Assembly (NCBI RefSeq): GCF_024756255.1
Contig: NZ_JANUHB010000005.1
Span: 1-64,000, forward strand
Reading direction: 5' to 3'
Source of the DNA: Massilia agilis
GTDB taxonomy: Bacteria; Pseudomonadota; Gammaproteobacteria; Burkholderiales; Burkholderiaceae_D
DNA: 64,000 nucleotides
Shown here: one piece after another, positions 43,362-51,825 of the stretch
How positions within the stretch are numbered: position 1 is the stretch's first letter
Layout of the letters: the number at the start of each line of letters is the position of its first letter
The notes under the pieces: model-generated
What the model was told of the DNA's origin: nothing
Databases searched by the model: none
Seen by the model: only the letters and a program-made list of their open reading frames with translations
Program-made: the position numbers and the translations under genes

Positions 43362-44246
43362 ATGAAGGACCTGGTACAGGATGGCGACAGCCTTGTCGCC
43401 GACAGCGCTTTCGCGGACGGTGTGGACCGCCGCGTGTTCCTGAAGGCCGCGCTGGGCACCGGCTTTGCCGCCGCCACGCTGCCGGTCGCGGCGCAGTCCG
43501 TGATCAAGACCGATACCGCTGGCCTGACCGCCGGCACCATCCAGCTCAAGGTCGGCGGCACCACGGTGCCCGTCTATCGCGCCCAGCCCGAGGGCAAGAC
43601 CAATCTTCCCGTCATCCTGGTCGTGTCCGAGATCTTCGGCGTGCACGAACACATCGCGGACATCGCGCGCCGCTTCGCCAAGCTGGGCTACCTCGCGCTC
43701 GCGCCCGAGCTGTTCGTGCGCCAGGGCGACCCGTCGAAGGTCCCGAATATCGCCGACCTCATGCGCGACATCATCTCCAAAACCCCGGATGCGCAAGTCA
43801 TGGGCGACCTCGACGCCTGCGTGGACTGGGCGCGCCACAATGGCGGCAACGTGGACAAGCTGGGCATCACGGGCTTCTGCTGGGGCGGCCGCATCACCTG
43901 GATGTACAGCGCCCACAATCCCAAGGTGAAGGCCGGCGTGGCATGGTACGGCCGCCTGGTGGGCGAACCGAGCGCCAACACGCCGAAGCACCCGATCGAC
44001 ATCGCGGCCAGCCTCAAGGTTCCGGTGCTGGGCCTGTACGGCGCCAAGGACACCGGCATCCCGGTCGATACGGTCAAGAAGATGGAGGCCGAACTGGCCA
44101 AGGGCAGCAGCGGTTCCACCTTCGTGGTGTACCAGGATGCCGGCCACGCCTTCAACGCCGACTACCGTCCGAGCTACGTCGAAGCCGACGCCAAGGACGG
44201 CTGGTCGCGCGCACTCGCCTGGTTCAAGTCGCACGGCGTCGCGTAG
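43362..44246 (+). CDS. Dienelactone hydrolase family protein with Tat signal
   Basis: The 294-residue alpha/beta hydrolase carries an apparent twin-arginine signal (DRRVFLKAALGTGFAAATLP) and an AQ cleavage region. Export in folded form is therefore likely. The DLH core has the nucleophile Cys173 in GFCWGG, an acid in GAKDTGIP and the histidine in DAGHAFNADY. EIFGVHEHI is also conserved. Cys-type nucleophiles are usual for dienelactone hydrolases. Cytoplasmic DLHs act in chlorocatechol breakdown, but this exported form has an unknown substrate. CGGAGGA precedes the ATG. A GATAAG-like element lies further upstream. Confidence 0.9.
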   Translation: MKDLVQDGDSLVADSAFADGVDRRVFLKAALGTGFAAATLPVAAQSVIKTDTAGLTAGTIQLKVGGTTVPVYRAQPEGKTNLPVILVVSEIFGVHEHIADIARRFAKLGYLALAPELFVRQGDPSKVPNIADLMRDIISKTPDAQVMGDLDACVDWARHNGGNVDKLGITGFCWGGRITWMYSAHNPKVKAGVAWYGRLVGEPSANTPKHPIDIAASLKVPVLGLYGAKDTGIPVDTVKKMEAELAKGSSGSTFVVYQDAGHAFNADYRPSYVEADAKDGWSRALAWFKSHGVA

Positions 44247-44274
44247 ACGGCGCACGGCTGCGGCCCGGCGGCGG

Positions 44275-44280
44275 TACAAT
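44275..44280 (+). promoter_or_regulatory. Candidate -10 box of the ZIP transporter gene
   Basis: TACAAT lies 43 bases before the proposed ATC start of the ZIP gene, giving a leader of about 37 bases that contains the AAGAGG ribosome site. The -35 region is GC-rich and not recognisable. Confidence 0.4.
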
Positions 44281-44323
44281 GCTGGGCTGCAGCACTGCAC
44301 GACCAAGAACAAGAGGCTAACAA

Positions 44324-45097
44324 ATCGACCCGATCCTCATCTCCATCCTGCTAGCGACACTGTTCGCCGGCGCCGTCAGCATCACCGCCGCCGCCATCTT
44401 CTCGTTCACGCTGCTGTCCAAGGTAGTCGAGCGCATGGTCAGCCTGTCGGTGGGGATCATGCTGTCCACCTCGCTGCTGCACGCGCTGCCCGAGGCGTTC
44501 GAATCGAATGCCGACCCGCGCAGCCTGTTCGCCACGCTGCTTGCGGGCCTGCTGGCGTTCTTCATGCTGGAAAAGCTGGCGGTGCTGCGCCACTCGCACC
44601 ATCACGAGGGCGACGGCCACCATCACGCGCACGGGCACGACGCGCGCGAGGCGGGCAAGGCGGGGTGGATGATCCTGGTCGGCGACGGCATGCACAACTT
44701 CACCGACGGGATCCTGATCGCGGCGGCCTTCCTGGCCAATCCGCAGCTGGGCATCGTCACGGGCCTGGCCATCGTCGCGCATGAAATCCCGCAGGAGATC
44801 GGCGACTTCATCGTGATGCTCAACGCCGGTTTTTCGCGCCTGCGGGCCTACGTGTTCAACCTGCTGTGCAGCCTGATGGCGGTGGCCGGCGGCCTGCTCG
44901 GCTACTTCACGCTGGACCGCGCCAGCAGCCTGATTCCGTACGTGCTGGTGTTCGCGTCCTCGGGCTTCATCTACATCGCCGTCAGCGACCTGATGCCGCA
45001 GATGCAGCGCCGTGCCACCGTGCGCGAGTCGGTGCCGCAGGTGTTCCTGATCGGGCTGGGCGTGCTGATCGTACTGTTCCTCACACGCGGGCACTGA
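44324..45097 (+). CDS. ZIP family divalent metal transporter, apparent ATC start
   Basis: The 257-residue protein has eight helices and ZIP hallmarks. A His-rich loop (HSHHHEGDGHHHAHGHD) lies between helices 3 and 4. Helix 4 has the binding site GDGMHNFTDG, and helix 5 has VAHEIPQEIGDF. It should import zinc or related metals. No ATG, GTG or TTG lies between the in-frame TAA at 44318 and the ATG at 44435. Starting at 44435 would drop the first helix. ATC at 44324, 7 bases after AAGAGG, sits exactly where a start codon is expected (IDPILIS, against MDPILIS-like starts of relatives from memory). Confidence 0.85.
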   Translation: MDPILISILLATLFAGAVSITAAAIFSFTLLSKVVERMVSLSVGIMLSTSLLHALPEAFESNADPRSLFATLLAGLLAFFMLEKLAVLRHSHHHEGDGHHHAHGHDAREAGKAGWMILVGDGMHNFTDGILIAAAFLANPQLGIVTGLAIVAHEIPQEIGDFIVMLNAGFSRLRAYVFNLLCSLMAVAGGLLGYFTLDRASSLIPYVLVFASSGFIYIAVSDLMPQMQRRATVRESVPQVFLIGLGVLIVLFLTRGH

Positions 45098-45174
45098 TCG
45101 CCCAAAGCTTGCGCTGCGCCGTTGACAGTGCGCACGCGCCGGCCATACTTGGGTGTGGCCGACGAGGAGAAGTC

Positions 45175-45321
45175 ATGAACAGGTTCGATCAGGTACTGGG
45201 CGCAATCCGCGCCAATCCGGTGCGTTTCGTCGCATGGATGCTGGCGCTGCTGGTCCTGGCGGCGGCCGCGCTGACCGTCTTCGACGGCCTTGGCCTGGAC
45301 CTCTGGCTCTTCAGCCACTGA
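45175..45321 (+). CDS. Small single-helix membrane protein, 48 residues
   Basis: GAGGAGA, 4 bases before the ATG at 45175, is one of the best ribosome sites in the window. The product is MNRFDQVLGAIRANP, then a hydrophobic helix (FVAWMLALLVLAAAALTVF), then a short polar end. I do not recognise it. It has the look of a real small membrane protein: amphipathic start, one helix and a conserved-looking arginine pair. It follows the ZIP gene by 77 bases. Confidence 0.65.
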   Translation: MNRFDQVLGAIRANPVRFVAWMLALLVLAAAALTVFDGLGLDLWLFSH

Positions 45322-45343
45322 CGGCAAGCCGGCACACGCCTGG

Positions 45344-46195
45344 TCAGCCGCCGGTCGCCACAGGGCGCGACGCGTCCGCGCACCATTCGCTCCACGACCC
45401 CGGATACAGCGCCGCCCCGCGCAGGCCGGCCACTTCGAGTGCCAGCAGGTTGTGGCACGCGGTCACCCCGGACCCGCATTGCATGATCGCCTTGGCCGGA
45501 TCGTCCACGACGGCGGACCACTCCGACTTGAGCTGCGCCGCATCCTTGAAGCGCCCGTCCGCGCCCAGGTTGTCCTTGAAGAAGCGGTTCTTCGCTCCCG
45601 GGATATGCCCGCCCACCGGATCGATGGTCTCGTTCTCGCCGCGGAAGCGGTCGGGCGAGCGGGCATCCACCACCACACGAGCACCGCCGCCGATGTTGGC
45701 CAGCACCTGGCTTGCGTCCACGGTGGCCACCAGCGGCGCGCGCGCTGCGATCGCGCCGCGCGGCTTGGTGTCCACCTCGGCGGACAGCGGCAGCCCTTGT
45801 GCCTGCCACGCGGCCATGCCACCGTCCAGCACCGCCACCGCCTCGTGGCCGATCCAGCGCAGCAGCCACCACAGGCGCGCGGCGAACATGCCGCCGTGCG
45901 CGTCGTAGGCGACCACTTGCGTGCCCTCGTTCACGCCCCAGCCGCGCAAGGTCTCGATGAACGCCTCGCGCTCCGGCAGCGGATGGCGGCCGCGGAAGGC
46001 GCCGTCAGCTGCGCGCTTGGCGCCGGACAGTTCGTTCTCCATGTCGGCAAACACGGCGTGGGGCAGGTGGGCGACGGCATAGCCTTCGCGGCCGGCATCC
46101 AGGTTGACGAGGTCGTGGCGGCAGTCCACTACCACCCAGTTGGGGTCGTCGATGTGGCGTGCCAGTTCAGCGGCGGGAATCAGCGTGGTGTACAT
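45344..46195 (-). CDS. sseA: 3-mercaptopyruvate/thiosulfate sulfurtransferase
   Basis: The 283-residue tandem rhodanese transfers sulfane sulfur from 3-mercaptopyruvate or thiosulfate to an acceptor. The inactive N-terminal domain has VVDCRHDLVN and LPHAVFADME. The active C-terminal domain has Cys240 in the loop CGSGVTA, the SseA/MST form. It has GGHIPGAKN and ends with LYPGSWSEW. I chose the ATG at 46195, with GAGGAG 4 bases upstream. The DMT exporter gene ends 8 bases earlier on the same strand, so they are co-transcribed. Confidence 0.93.
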   Translation of the reverse strand: MYTTLIPAAELARHIDDPNWVVVDCRHDLVNLDAGREGYAVAHLPHAVFADMENELSGAKRAADGAFRGRHPLPEREAFIETLRGWGVNEGTQVVAYDAHGGMFAARLWWLLRWIGHEAVAVLDGGMAAWQAQGLPLSAEVDTKPRGAIAARAPLVATVDASQVLANIGGGARVVVDARSPDRFRGENETIDPVGGHIPGAKNRFFKDNLGADGRFKDAAQLKSEWSAVVDDPAKAIMQCGSGVTACHNLLALEVAGLRGAALYPGSWSEWCADASRPVATGG

Positions 46196-46203
46196 GATGC
46201 TCC

Positions 46204-47124
46204 TCAGGTTTCGGCTGCAATCGGATCGGTCTCGATGGAGGTCGCGCCGCGTGGCGCGCTCTTCGTATTGTAGAACGTCGCGGCGATGCCGGAGGCGAGG
46301 ATCACGCCCATGCCCAGCCACACGTGCCAGTCGAAGCGGTCACCCCACAGCGCCATGCCCCACAGGCTGGAGAACACGATGCCGGTGTATTGCAGGTTGG
46401 CCACCACCAGCACCTTGCCCACGCGGTAGGCGCGCGTCATCGCCATCTGCGCCAGCAGGGCCGACACGCCGATGGCCAGCACCAGCGCCGCCAGGCGTGG
46501 CGTGAAGGCGTGGAAGCTGACGCCGTTCGCATCCGGCGTGGCCAGGCTCAGGAAGAAACCGGCGATGGCGGTGGTGAGCGAGAAGTAGAACACCACGCGG
46601 TATTCCGGCTCGCCCATCTGGCCCAGGCGGCGCACCTGCATGTAGGCCATCGCCGAGATCACCGACGAGGCCACGCCGGCCAGGCCGCCGAGCCACTGGT
46701 TGGTTTGTACGGCCGGCCGCAGCACCAGCGTCACGCCGACAAAGCTCATCGCCACCGCGACTGCCAGCGGCCACTCGACGTGCTTTTTGCCGTGCCACCA
46801 GCCCAGCGCGAACATCCAGACCGCGATCCAGATCGGCGCGGTGTAGTTGAGCGTGACGGCGGTGGCCAGCGGCAGCGCGCCGATCGCGAAGAACCACAGC
46901 CACAGCGAGGTCACGCCGACGATGCTGCGCCAGATGTGCTCCCTGGGGAAGGCGGTGCGCAGCGTGCCGCCGTGGGCGCGCAGCGAGGCGAACAGGATGA
47001 CCGAGCCGATCAGGCCGCGGTACATCAGCAGTTCGGAGGTGGAGAAGGTGGCGGAGGCCAGCTTGACCGCCGCGCCCATGGCGGCGAAGGCAAAGCTGGC
47101 AAACAGCATCCAGAGAGAAGGCAT
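46204..47124 (-). CDS. DMT superfamily (EamA) transporter
   Basis: The 306-residue protein has ten helices in two EamA repeats. The first begins WMLFASFAFAAMGAAVKLAS. Conserved elements are ELLMYRGLIGSVILF, LNYTAPIWIAVWM and VAVAMSFVGVTLVLRP. The second repeat has the pattern RAYRVGKVLVVANLQYTGIVF. Such proteins export metabolites such as amino acids; the substrate is unknown. It lies directly upstream of sseA (8-base gap). A link with sulfur amino acids is possible but unproven. Confidence 0.87.
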   Translation of the reverse strand: MPSLWMLFASFAFAAMGAAVKLASATFSTSELLMYRGLIGSVILFASLRAHGGTLRTAFPREHIWRSIVGVTSLWLWFFAIGALPLATAVTLNYTAPIWIAVWMFALGWWHGKKHVEWPLAVAVAMSFVGVTLVLRPAVQTNQWLGGLAGVASSVISAMAYMQVRRLGQMGEPEYRVVFYFSLTTAIAGFFLSLATPDANGVSFHAFTPRLAALVLAIGVSALLAQMAMTRAYRVGKVLVVANLQYTGIVFSSLWGMALWGDRFDWHVWLGMGVILASGIAATFYNTKSAPRGATSIETDPIAAET

Positions 47125-47140
47125 ATGTACAGCGTGGGGT

Positions 47141-47177
47141 TATAAAACAAAACCGCGGCCCATTCGAGCCGCGGTTT
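47141..47177 (-). terminator. Rho-independent terminator of the Rieske oxygenase gene
   Basis: AAACCGCGGC (47150-47159) and GCCGCGGTTT (47168-47177) form a 10-bp stem with an 8-base loop. The minus-strand transcript then reads TTGTTTTAT. It lies 18 bases after the oxygenase stop codon. Confidence 0.85.
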
Positions 47178-47194
47178 GAAGGTGCTACAGGTAC

Positions 47195-48295
47195 TTACAG
47201 GGCAATCCGGCTCCGGTACCACTCGTGGAAGTGCTGCATGCCGTCTTCCATCGGCGACTGGTAGGGGCCCACTTCGTTGGTGCCGCGCTCCATCAGGATC
47301 TTGCGGCCGGCATCCATGCGCAGGCCGATCTCGTCGTCCTCGATGCAGGTTTCCATGTACGCGGCGCGCTCGGCCTCGACGAATTCGCGCTCGAACAGCA
47401 CGATCTCTTCGGGGTAGTAGAACTCGACCACGTTGCGGGTCTTCTGCGGGCCGTCCGGCCACAGGGTCGAGACCACCAGCACGTTCGGGTACCACTCGAC
47501 CATGATGTTGGGGTACAGCGTCAGCCAGATCGCGCCGAACTTGGGCGGCACGCCGTTGCTGAACTTGAGCACCTCTTCCTGCCACTTCTTGTATTTGGCC
47601 GAGCCAAAGCGTTTCAGGCCGGCGTTCACGCCCACCGTCTGCACGCTGTAGTCTTCGCCGAACTCCCAGCGCAGGTCGTCGCAGGTGACGAAGTTGCCCA
47701 GGCCCGGGTGGAACGGCTCGACATGGTAGTCCTCGAGGTACACCTCGATGAAGGTCTTCCAGTTGTAGTCGCAGTCGTGCACCTCGACGTGGTCGAGCAT
47801 GAAGCCGGAAAAATCGAGGTCCTTGGTGACCGACAGCTTGGACAGCTTGTCCATCACGTTGTAGCCGTTCTGCTCGAACAGCATGCCGTTCCAGCTTTGC
47901 AGCGGCGTCTTGGACAGGTTCAGGCACGGCGTGTGCTCGAAATGCGGCGCGCCGATCAGTTCACCCTTCAGGTCATAGGTCCAGCGGTGCAGCGGGCAGA
48001 CGATGTTGTCGGCATTGCCGCGGCCGTTGAACATCACCGCCTGGCGGTGACGGCAGACGTTGGACAGCACTTCGATGCCGGTTGCGTTGCGCACCAGCAT
48101 GCGGCCTTCCTTTTCCGATGCCAGCGTGTGGAAGTCGCCGACTTCCGGAACCATGAGTTCGTGCCCGACGTAGCGCGGGCCCTTGAGAAACAACTCCTGC
48201 ATTTCGCGCTTTTGCAGCGCGTCGTCAAAATAGACATTTACCGGAAGCTGCGCGCACGAACGCGCAAGCTTCGCCTGGGTCGCCAGATCGGACAT
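47195..48295 (-). CDS. Rieske-type aromatic ring-hydroxylating oxygenase, alpha-subunit-like
   Basis: The 366-residue protein has an N-terminal Rieske [2Fe-2S] domain with ligands Cys81-x-His83 and Cys100-x2-His103. A C-terminal mononuclear-iron domain has EVYLEDYHVEPFHPGL, containing the D/H-x4-H iron motif. It belongs to the RHO/choline monooxygenase-like superfamily. A ferredoxin reductase partner is not encoded nearby. The substrate is unknown. I chose the ATG at 48295, preceded by AAGGGGGG. The gene is divergent from xseB-ispA-dxs, which is a recurrent neighbourhood in Burkholderiales as far as I recall. Confidence 0.9.
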   Translation of the reverse strand: MSDLATQAKLARSCAQLPVNVYFDDALQKREMQELFLKGPRYVGHELMVPEVGDFHTLASEKEGRMLVRNATGIEVLSNVCRHRQAVMFNGRGNADNIVCPLHRWTYDLKGELIGAPHFEHTPCLNLSKTPLQSWNGMLFEQNGYNVMDKLSKLSVTKDLDFSGFMLDHVEVHDCDYNWKTFIEVYLEDYHVEPFHPGLGNFVTCDDLRWEFGEDYSVQTVGVNAGLKRFGSAKYKKWQEEVLKFSNGVPPKFGAIWLTLYPNIMVEWYPNVLVVSTLWPDGPQKTRNVVEFYYPEEIVLFEREFVEAERAAYMETCIEDDEIGLRMDAGRKILMERGTNEVGPYQSPMEDGMQHFHEWYRSRIAL

Positions 48296-48646
48296 CCCAA
48301 CCCCCCTTATATAAGAGCGAGCCAAAGAAGAGAAAATCCTAAGACCAGTATTCGGCTTCGTAATACGGTATTTCGGAACAGAACCGGCGATTATACCGTC
48401 TAACAAGCCCTACCGTAATGGGTCGGCGCGAGATTGTGGCAGGCAGGGTGAAAGATATTGCCTGAACGGCATCGTTTTCATGAGTCGGGGAAGGGCTCCC
48501 GTTACATTGTGGACGCACTGACACGATGGTGACGCGACACGCGATTCGCCACCCGAGTGGTTGGATTGTTCTAAAATACGCGATTAGACTGTCCAGTGGC
48601 GCACAAGTTGCACTACGGCGGGCCGGTCGTTGAATAAAAGAAAACT
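48296..48646. other. Divergent intergenic region between the Rieske oxygenase and xseB
   Basis: These 351 bases hold the promoters of both sides. A perfect TATAAT on the minus strand at 48390-48395 fits the oxygenase gene with a leader of about 90 bases. TAAAAT at 48572-48577 may be the -10 box for xseB. The -35 regions are weak. I see no repeat, and no frame with coding character. Confidence 0.5.
48390..48395 (-). promoter_or_regulatory. Candidate -10 box of the Rieske oxygenase gene
   Basis: A perfect TATAAT reads on the minus strand 95 bases before the ATG. Seventeen bases further upstream TTACGG is a weak -35 match. Confidence 0.4.
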
Positions 48647-48898
48647 ATGTCAAATAACACACCCTCGTCGCCGCCGGAATCGTTCGAGCAGGCGATGGCC
48701 GAGCTGGCCCAGCTCGTGAGTCAAATGGAATCCGGCCAGCTGCCGCTGGAAGCGTCGGTGGCCGCCTATGCGCGCGGCTCCGAGCTGGTCAAGTACTGTG
48801 CGGCCCAGCTGGACAAGGTCGAATCGCAGGTCAAGGTGCTGGAGGGCGACATGCTCAAGCCGTTTGCGGCCGACGCGGCGGGCGAGGGCGCGCAATGA
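48647..48898 (+). CDS. xseB: Exodeoxyribonuclease VII small subunit
   Basis: XseB pairs with the large subunit XseA, which is not in this window, to degrade single-stranded DNA. The 83-residue product has the family signature SFEQAMAELAQLVSQMESGQ, then LEASVAAYARGSEL and a second helix CAAQLDKVESQVKVLE. It overlaps ispA as ATGA, the standard xseB-ispA-dxs operon. No clear ribosome site stands out. Confidence 0.96.
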   Translation: MSNNTPSSPPESFEQAMAELAQLVSQMESGQLPLEASVAAYARGSELVKYCAAQLDKVESQVKVLEGDMLKPFAADAAGEGAQ

Positions 48899-49785
48899 CG
48901 GTTCCTTTCGGCGACTGGATGAAGGGTGTGCAGGACGAGGTCGAGCAGGCACTCGGCGCGTACCTGCCCGATGCCGGCACGGTGCCGCACAAGCTGCACG
49001 AGGCCATGCGCTACACCACGCTGGGCGGCGGCAAGCGCGTGCGCCCGCTGCTGGTGTATGCCAGCGGCGCGCTGTTCGGCGCCGATGCGCGCGCGCTGGC
49101 GCGGGCCGCCTGCGCGGTCGAGATGATCCACGCCTATTCGCTGGTGCACGACGACATGCCGTGCATGGACGACGACGATCTGCGGCGCGGCAAGCCGACG
49201 GTGCACGTGGCCTATGACGAGGCGACCGCGCTGCTGGTGGGCGACGCGCTGCAGTCGCAGGCCTTCCAGGTGCTGGCCGAGACCGACACGCTGCCGCCGA
49301 AACAGGTGGTGGCGATGCTGCGCTTGTTGGCCGAAGCGGCTGGCTCCGCCGGCATGTGCGGCGGGCAGGCGATTGACCTTTCCAGCGTGGGCCATGCGCT
49401 CACGCTCGAACAACTGGAGCGCATGCACCAGCTGAAAACCGGTGCACTGCTGCGCGCATCGGTGGTGCTGGGCGCGCTGGCCGGGCGCGAGCTGGCGCCG
49501 CATGAACTGGATGCGCTGGCCGCGTATTCGAAAGCGATTGGCCTCGCGTTCCAGGTGGTGGACGACGTACTGGATGCGACGGCCGATTCGGCCACGCTGG
49601 GCAAAACCGCCGGCAAGGACGCGGCCGACAACAAGCCGACCTATGTGTCGATCCTTGGCCTTGAGCCCTCGCGGGCCCTGGCCGAACAACTGCGGCGCGA
49701 TGCGCATGAAGCGCTGGCGCCGTTCGGAGAACAAGCACTGCGGCTGCGCGAACTCGCGGACCTCATCGTGCAGCGGAAGGCCTAA
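48895..49785 (+). CDS. ispA: Farnesyl diphosphate synthase (short-chain polyprenyl synthase)
   Basis: IspA condenses IPP and DMAPP to farnesyl diphosphate for ubiquinone, undecaprenyl carriers and hopanoids. The 296-residue protein has the first aspartate-rich motif DDMPCMDDDD (from Asp86) and the second VVDDVLDATAD. GGKRVRPLL and the KTGALLRASV segment are also present. Length and motifs match the E. coli type. It is overlapped by xseB and followed directly by dxs. Confidence 0.97.
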   Translation: MTVPFGDWMKGVQDEVEQALGAYLPDAGTVPHKLHEAMRYTTLGGGKRVRPLLVYASGALFGADARALARAACAVEMIHAYSLVHDDMPCMDDDDLRRGKPTVHVAYDEATALLVGDALQSQAFQVLAETDTLPPKQVVAMLRLLAEAAGSAGMCGGQAIDLSSVGHALTLEQLERMHQLKTGALLRASVVLGALAGRELAPHELDALAAYSKAIGLAFQVVDDVLDATADSATLGKTAGKDAADNKPTYVSILGLEPSRALAEQLRRDAHEALAPFGEQALRLRELADLIVQRKA

Positions 49786-51657
49786 ATGAAACTGCTAGAG
49801 ACCATCAACGATCCCGCCGACCTGCGCAAGCTGCCGCGTACGCAGCTCACGCCGCTGGCGCACGAGCTGCGCAGCTTCCTGCTCGATTCCGTCTCCAAGA
49901 CCGGCGGCCACCTGTCGTCGAACCTGGGCACGGTGGAGCTGACCATCGCGCTGCACTACGTGTTCAACACCCCGCACGACCGCATCGTGTGGGACGTGGG
50001 CCACCAGACCTACTCGCACAAGATCCTGACCGGGCGGCGCGAGCGCATGCCCTCGCTGCGCCAGCTGAACGGCCTGTCCGGCTTCCCCAAGCGCGACGAA
50101 AGCGAATACGACACCTTCGGTACCGCGCACTCGTCCACCTCGATTTCGGCGGCGCTGGGCATGGCCCAGGCGGCCAAGCTCAAGGGCGAGCACCGCCATG
50201 CGATCGCCGTGATCGGCGACGGCTCCATGACCGCCGGCATGGCGTTCGAGGCGCTGAACAACGCGGGCGTCGAGGACGACGTCAACCTGCTGGTCATCCT
50301 GAACGACAACGACATGTCGATCTCGCCGCCGGTGGGCGCACTGAACCGCTACCTGGCGCGCCTCATGTCGGGCAAGTTCTACGCAGCCGCCAAGAACGTC
50401 GGCAAGACCGTGCTGCCGGCCCCGATGCGCGAGCTGGCCAAACGGCTGGAAGAGCACGCCAAGGGCATGGTGGTGCCGGCCACGATGTTCGAAGAATTCG
50501 GCTTCAACTACATCGGCCCGATCGACGGCCACGACCTCGAATCGCTGATCCCGACGCTGGAAAACATCAAGCAGCTCAAGGGGCCGCAGTTCCTGCACGT
50601 GGTGACCAAGAAGGGCCAGGGCTACAAGCTGGCCGAGGCCGAACCGATCCTGTACCACGGCACCGGCAAGTTCAACCCGACCGAAGGCATCAAGCCGGCC
50701 GCCGCGCCGTCCAAGATCACCTACACTGAAGTGTTCGGCAACTGGCTGTGCGACATGGCGGCGGTGGACAAGAAGCTGGTCGGCATCACGCCGGCCATGC
50801 GCGAAGGCTCGGGCATGGTGAAGTTCCACCAGCAGTTCCCGAACCGCTATTTTGACGTGGGCATCGCCGAGCAGCATTCGGTGACCTTTGGCGCGGGCCT
50901 GGCGGCGGAAGGCATGAAGCCGGTGGTGGCGATCTACTCGACCTTTTTGCAGCGCGCCTACGACCAGCTGATCCACGACGTGGCGCTGCAGAACCTGGAC
51001 GTGACCTTTGCGCTGGACCGCGCGGGCCTGGTCGGCGCCGACGGCGCAACCCACGCCGGCAATTACGACATGGCCTACCTGCGCTGCATTCCCAACATGG
51101 TGGTGATGGCGCCGTCGGACGAGAACGAGTGCCGCCAGATGCTCACCACGGCCTACCACTACCCGGGCCCGGCCGCGGTGCGTTACCCGCGCGGCACCGG
51201 CGTGGGCGCGCAGGTGCAGCAGGAGCTGACCTCGATCGAGATCGGCAAGGGCGAGATCCGCCGCCAGGGCAAGGGCATCGCGATCCTGGCCTTCGGTTCG
51301 ATGGTCGCGCCGAGCCTGGCTGCTGCCGGCGAGCTGAATGCGACGGTGGCCAACATGCGCTTCGTGAAGCCGCTCGACGTCGAGCTGGTCAAGCAGCTGG
51401 CCCGGGAGCACGACTACCTGGTCACGGTGGAGGAGGGCTGCATCATGGGCGGCGCCGGCTCCGCAGTGGCCGAGGCGCTGGCCGCCGAAGGCATCGCCAA
51501 GCCGATGATCCACCTCGGCCTGCCCGACAGGTTCATCGACCACGGCGACCCGGGCCTGCTGCTGGCCTCCGTCGGCCTGGACGCGAAAGGCATCGCGGCG
51601 TCGATCCGCGAGCGCGTCGGCATTGCCGAGCCGCGCCTGGTGGTCAACAACAGCTGA
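49786..51657 (+). CDS. dxs: 1-deoxy-D-xylulose-5-phosphate synthase
   Basis: Dxs makes DXP from pyruvate and glyceraldehyde-3-phosphate with thiamine diphosphate, the entry step of the MEP pathway. The 623-residue protein has the catalytic His in [12 protein letters not shown] and the TPP-binding [17 protein letters not shown]. The transketolase central domain has [15 protein letters not shown] and [14 protein letters not shown]. The C-terminal domain has VEEGCIMGG. The ATG lies immediately after the ispA stop. The operon thus feeds its own isoprenoid chain. A hairpin terminator follows. Confidence 0.98.
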   Translation: MKLLETINDPADLRKLPRTQLTPLAHELRSFLLDSVSKTGGHLSSNLGTVELTIALHYVFNTPHDRIVWDVGHQTYSHKILTGRRERMPSLRQLNGLSGFPKRDESEYDTFGTAHSSTSISAALGMAQAAKLKGEHRHAIAVIGDGSMTAGMAFEALNNAGVEDDVNLLVILNDNDMSISPPVGALNRYLARLMSGKFYAAAKNVGKTVLPAPMRELAKRLEEHAKGMVVPATMFEEFGFNYIGPIDGHDLESLIPTLENIKQLKGPQFLHVVTKKGQGYKLAEAEPILYHGTGKFNPTEGIKPAAAPSKITYTEVFGNWLCDMAAVDKKLVGITPAMREGSGMVKFHQQFPNRYFDVGIAEQHSVTFGAGLAAEGMKPVVAIYSTFLQRAYDQLIHDVALQNLDVTFALDRAGLVGADGATHAGNYDMAYLRCIPNMVVMAPSDENECRQMLTTAYHYPGPAAVRYPRGTGVGAQVQQELTSIEIGKGEIRRQGKGIAILAFGSMVAPSLAAAGELNATVANMRFVKPLDVELVKQLAREHDYLVTVEEGCIMGGAGSAVAEALAAEGIAKPMIHLGLPDRFIDHGDPGLLLASVGLDAKGIAASIRERVGIAEPRLVVNNS

Positions 51658-51675
51658 CCTGCCGGTCCCGCCTTG

Positions 51676-51710
51676 AATGACGACGCCGGGCTCGCCCGGC
51701 GTTGTCATTT
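51676..51710 (+). terminator. Probable terminator of the xseB-ispA-dxs operon
   Basis: AATGACGACGCCGGG (51676-51690) and CCCGGCGTTGTCATT (51695-51709) pair over 15 positions with one G-U wobble and a CTCG tetraloop. The T-run is short (TTT), so termination may be leaky. The left arm lies 18 bases after the dxs stop. Confidence 0.75.
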
Positions 51711-51825
51711 GTGTAATTCAATACATATTTTGTAGCGGAAACGTTACGTTGCGTTAAGTCACAATTGGCACATTCACGGGCTTCGGTTACGCTGGAAGAC
51801 TGATATTTCAGTTTGGCAAATATAC

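Noticed and set aside
41877..44312. An 811-codon minus-strand frame over the DUF4382 and dienelactone hydrolase genes
   Set aside because: Both plus-strand genes have signal sequences, ribosome sites and family motifs. The antisense frame has none.
48339..48524. Small minus-strand frame upstream of the Rieske gene
   Set aside because: It overlaps the likely promoter region and has no ribosome site or recognisable composition.
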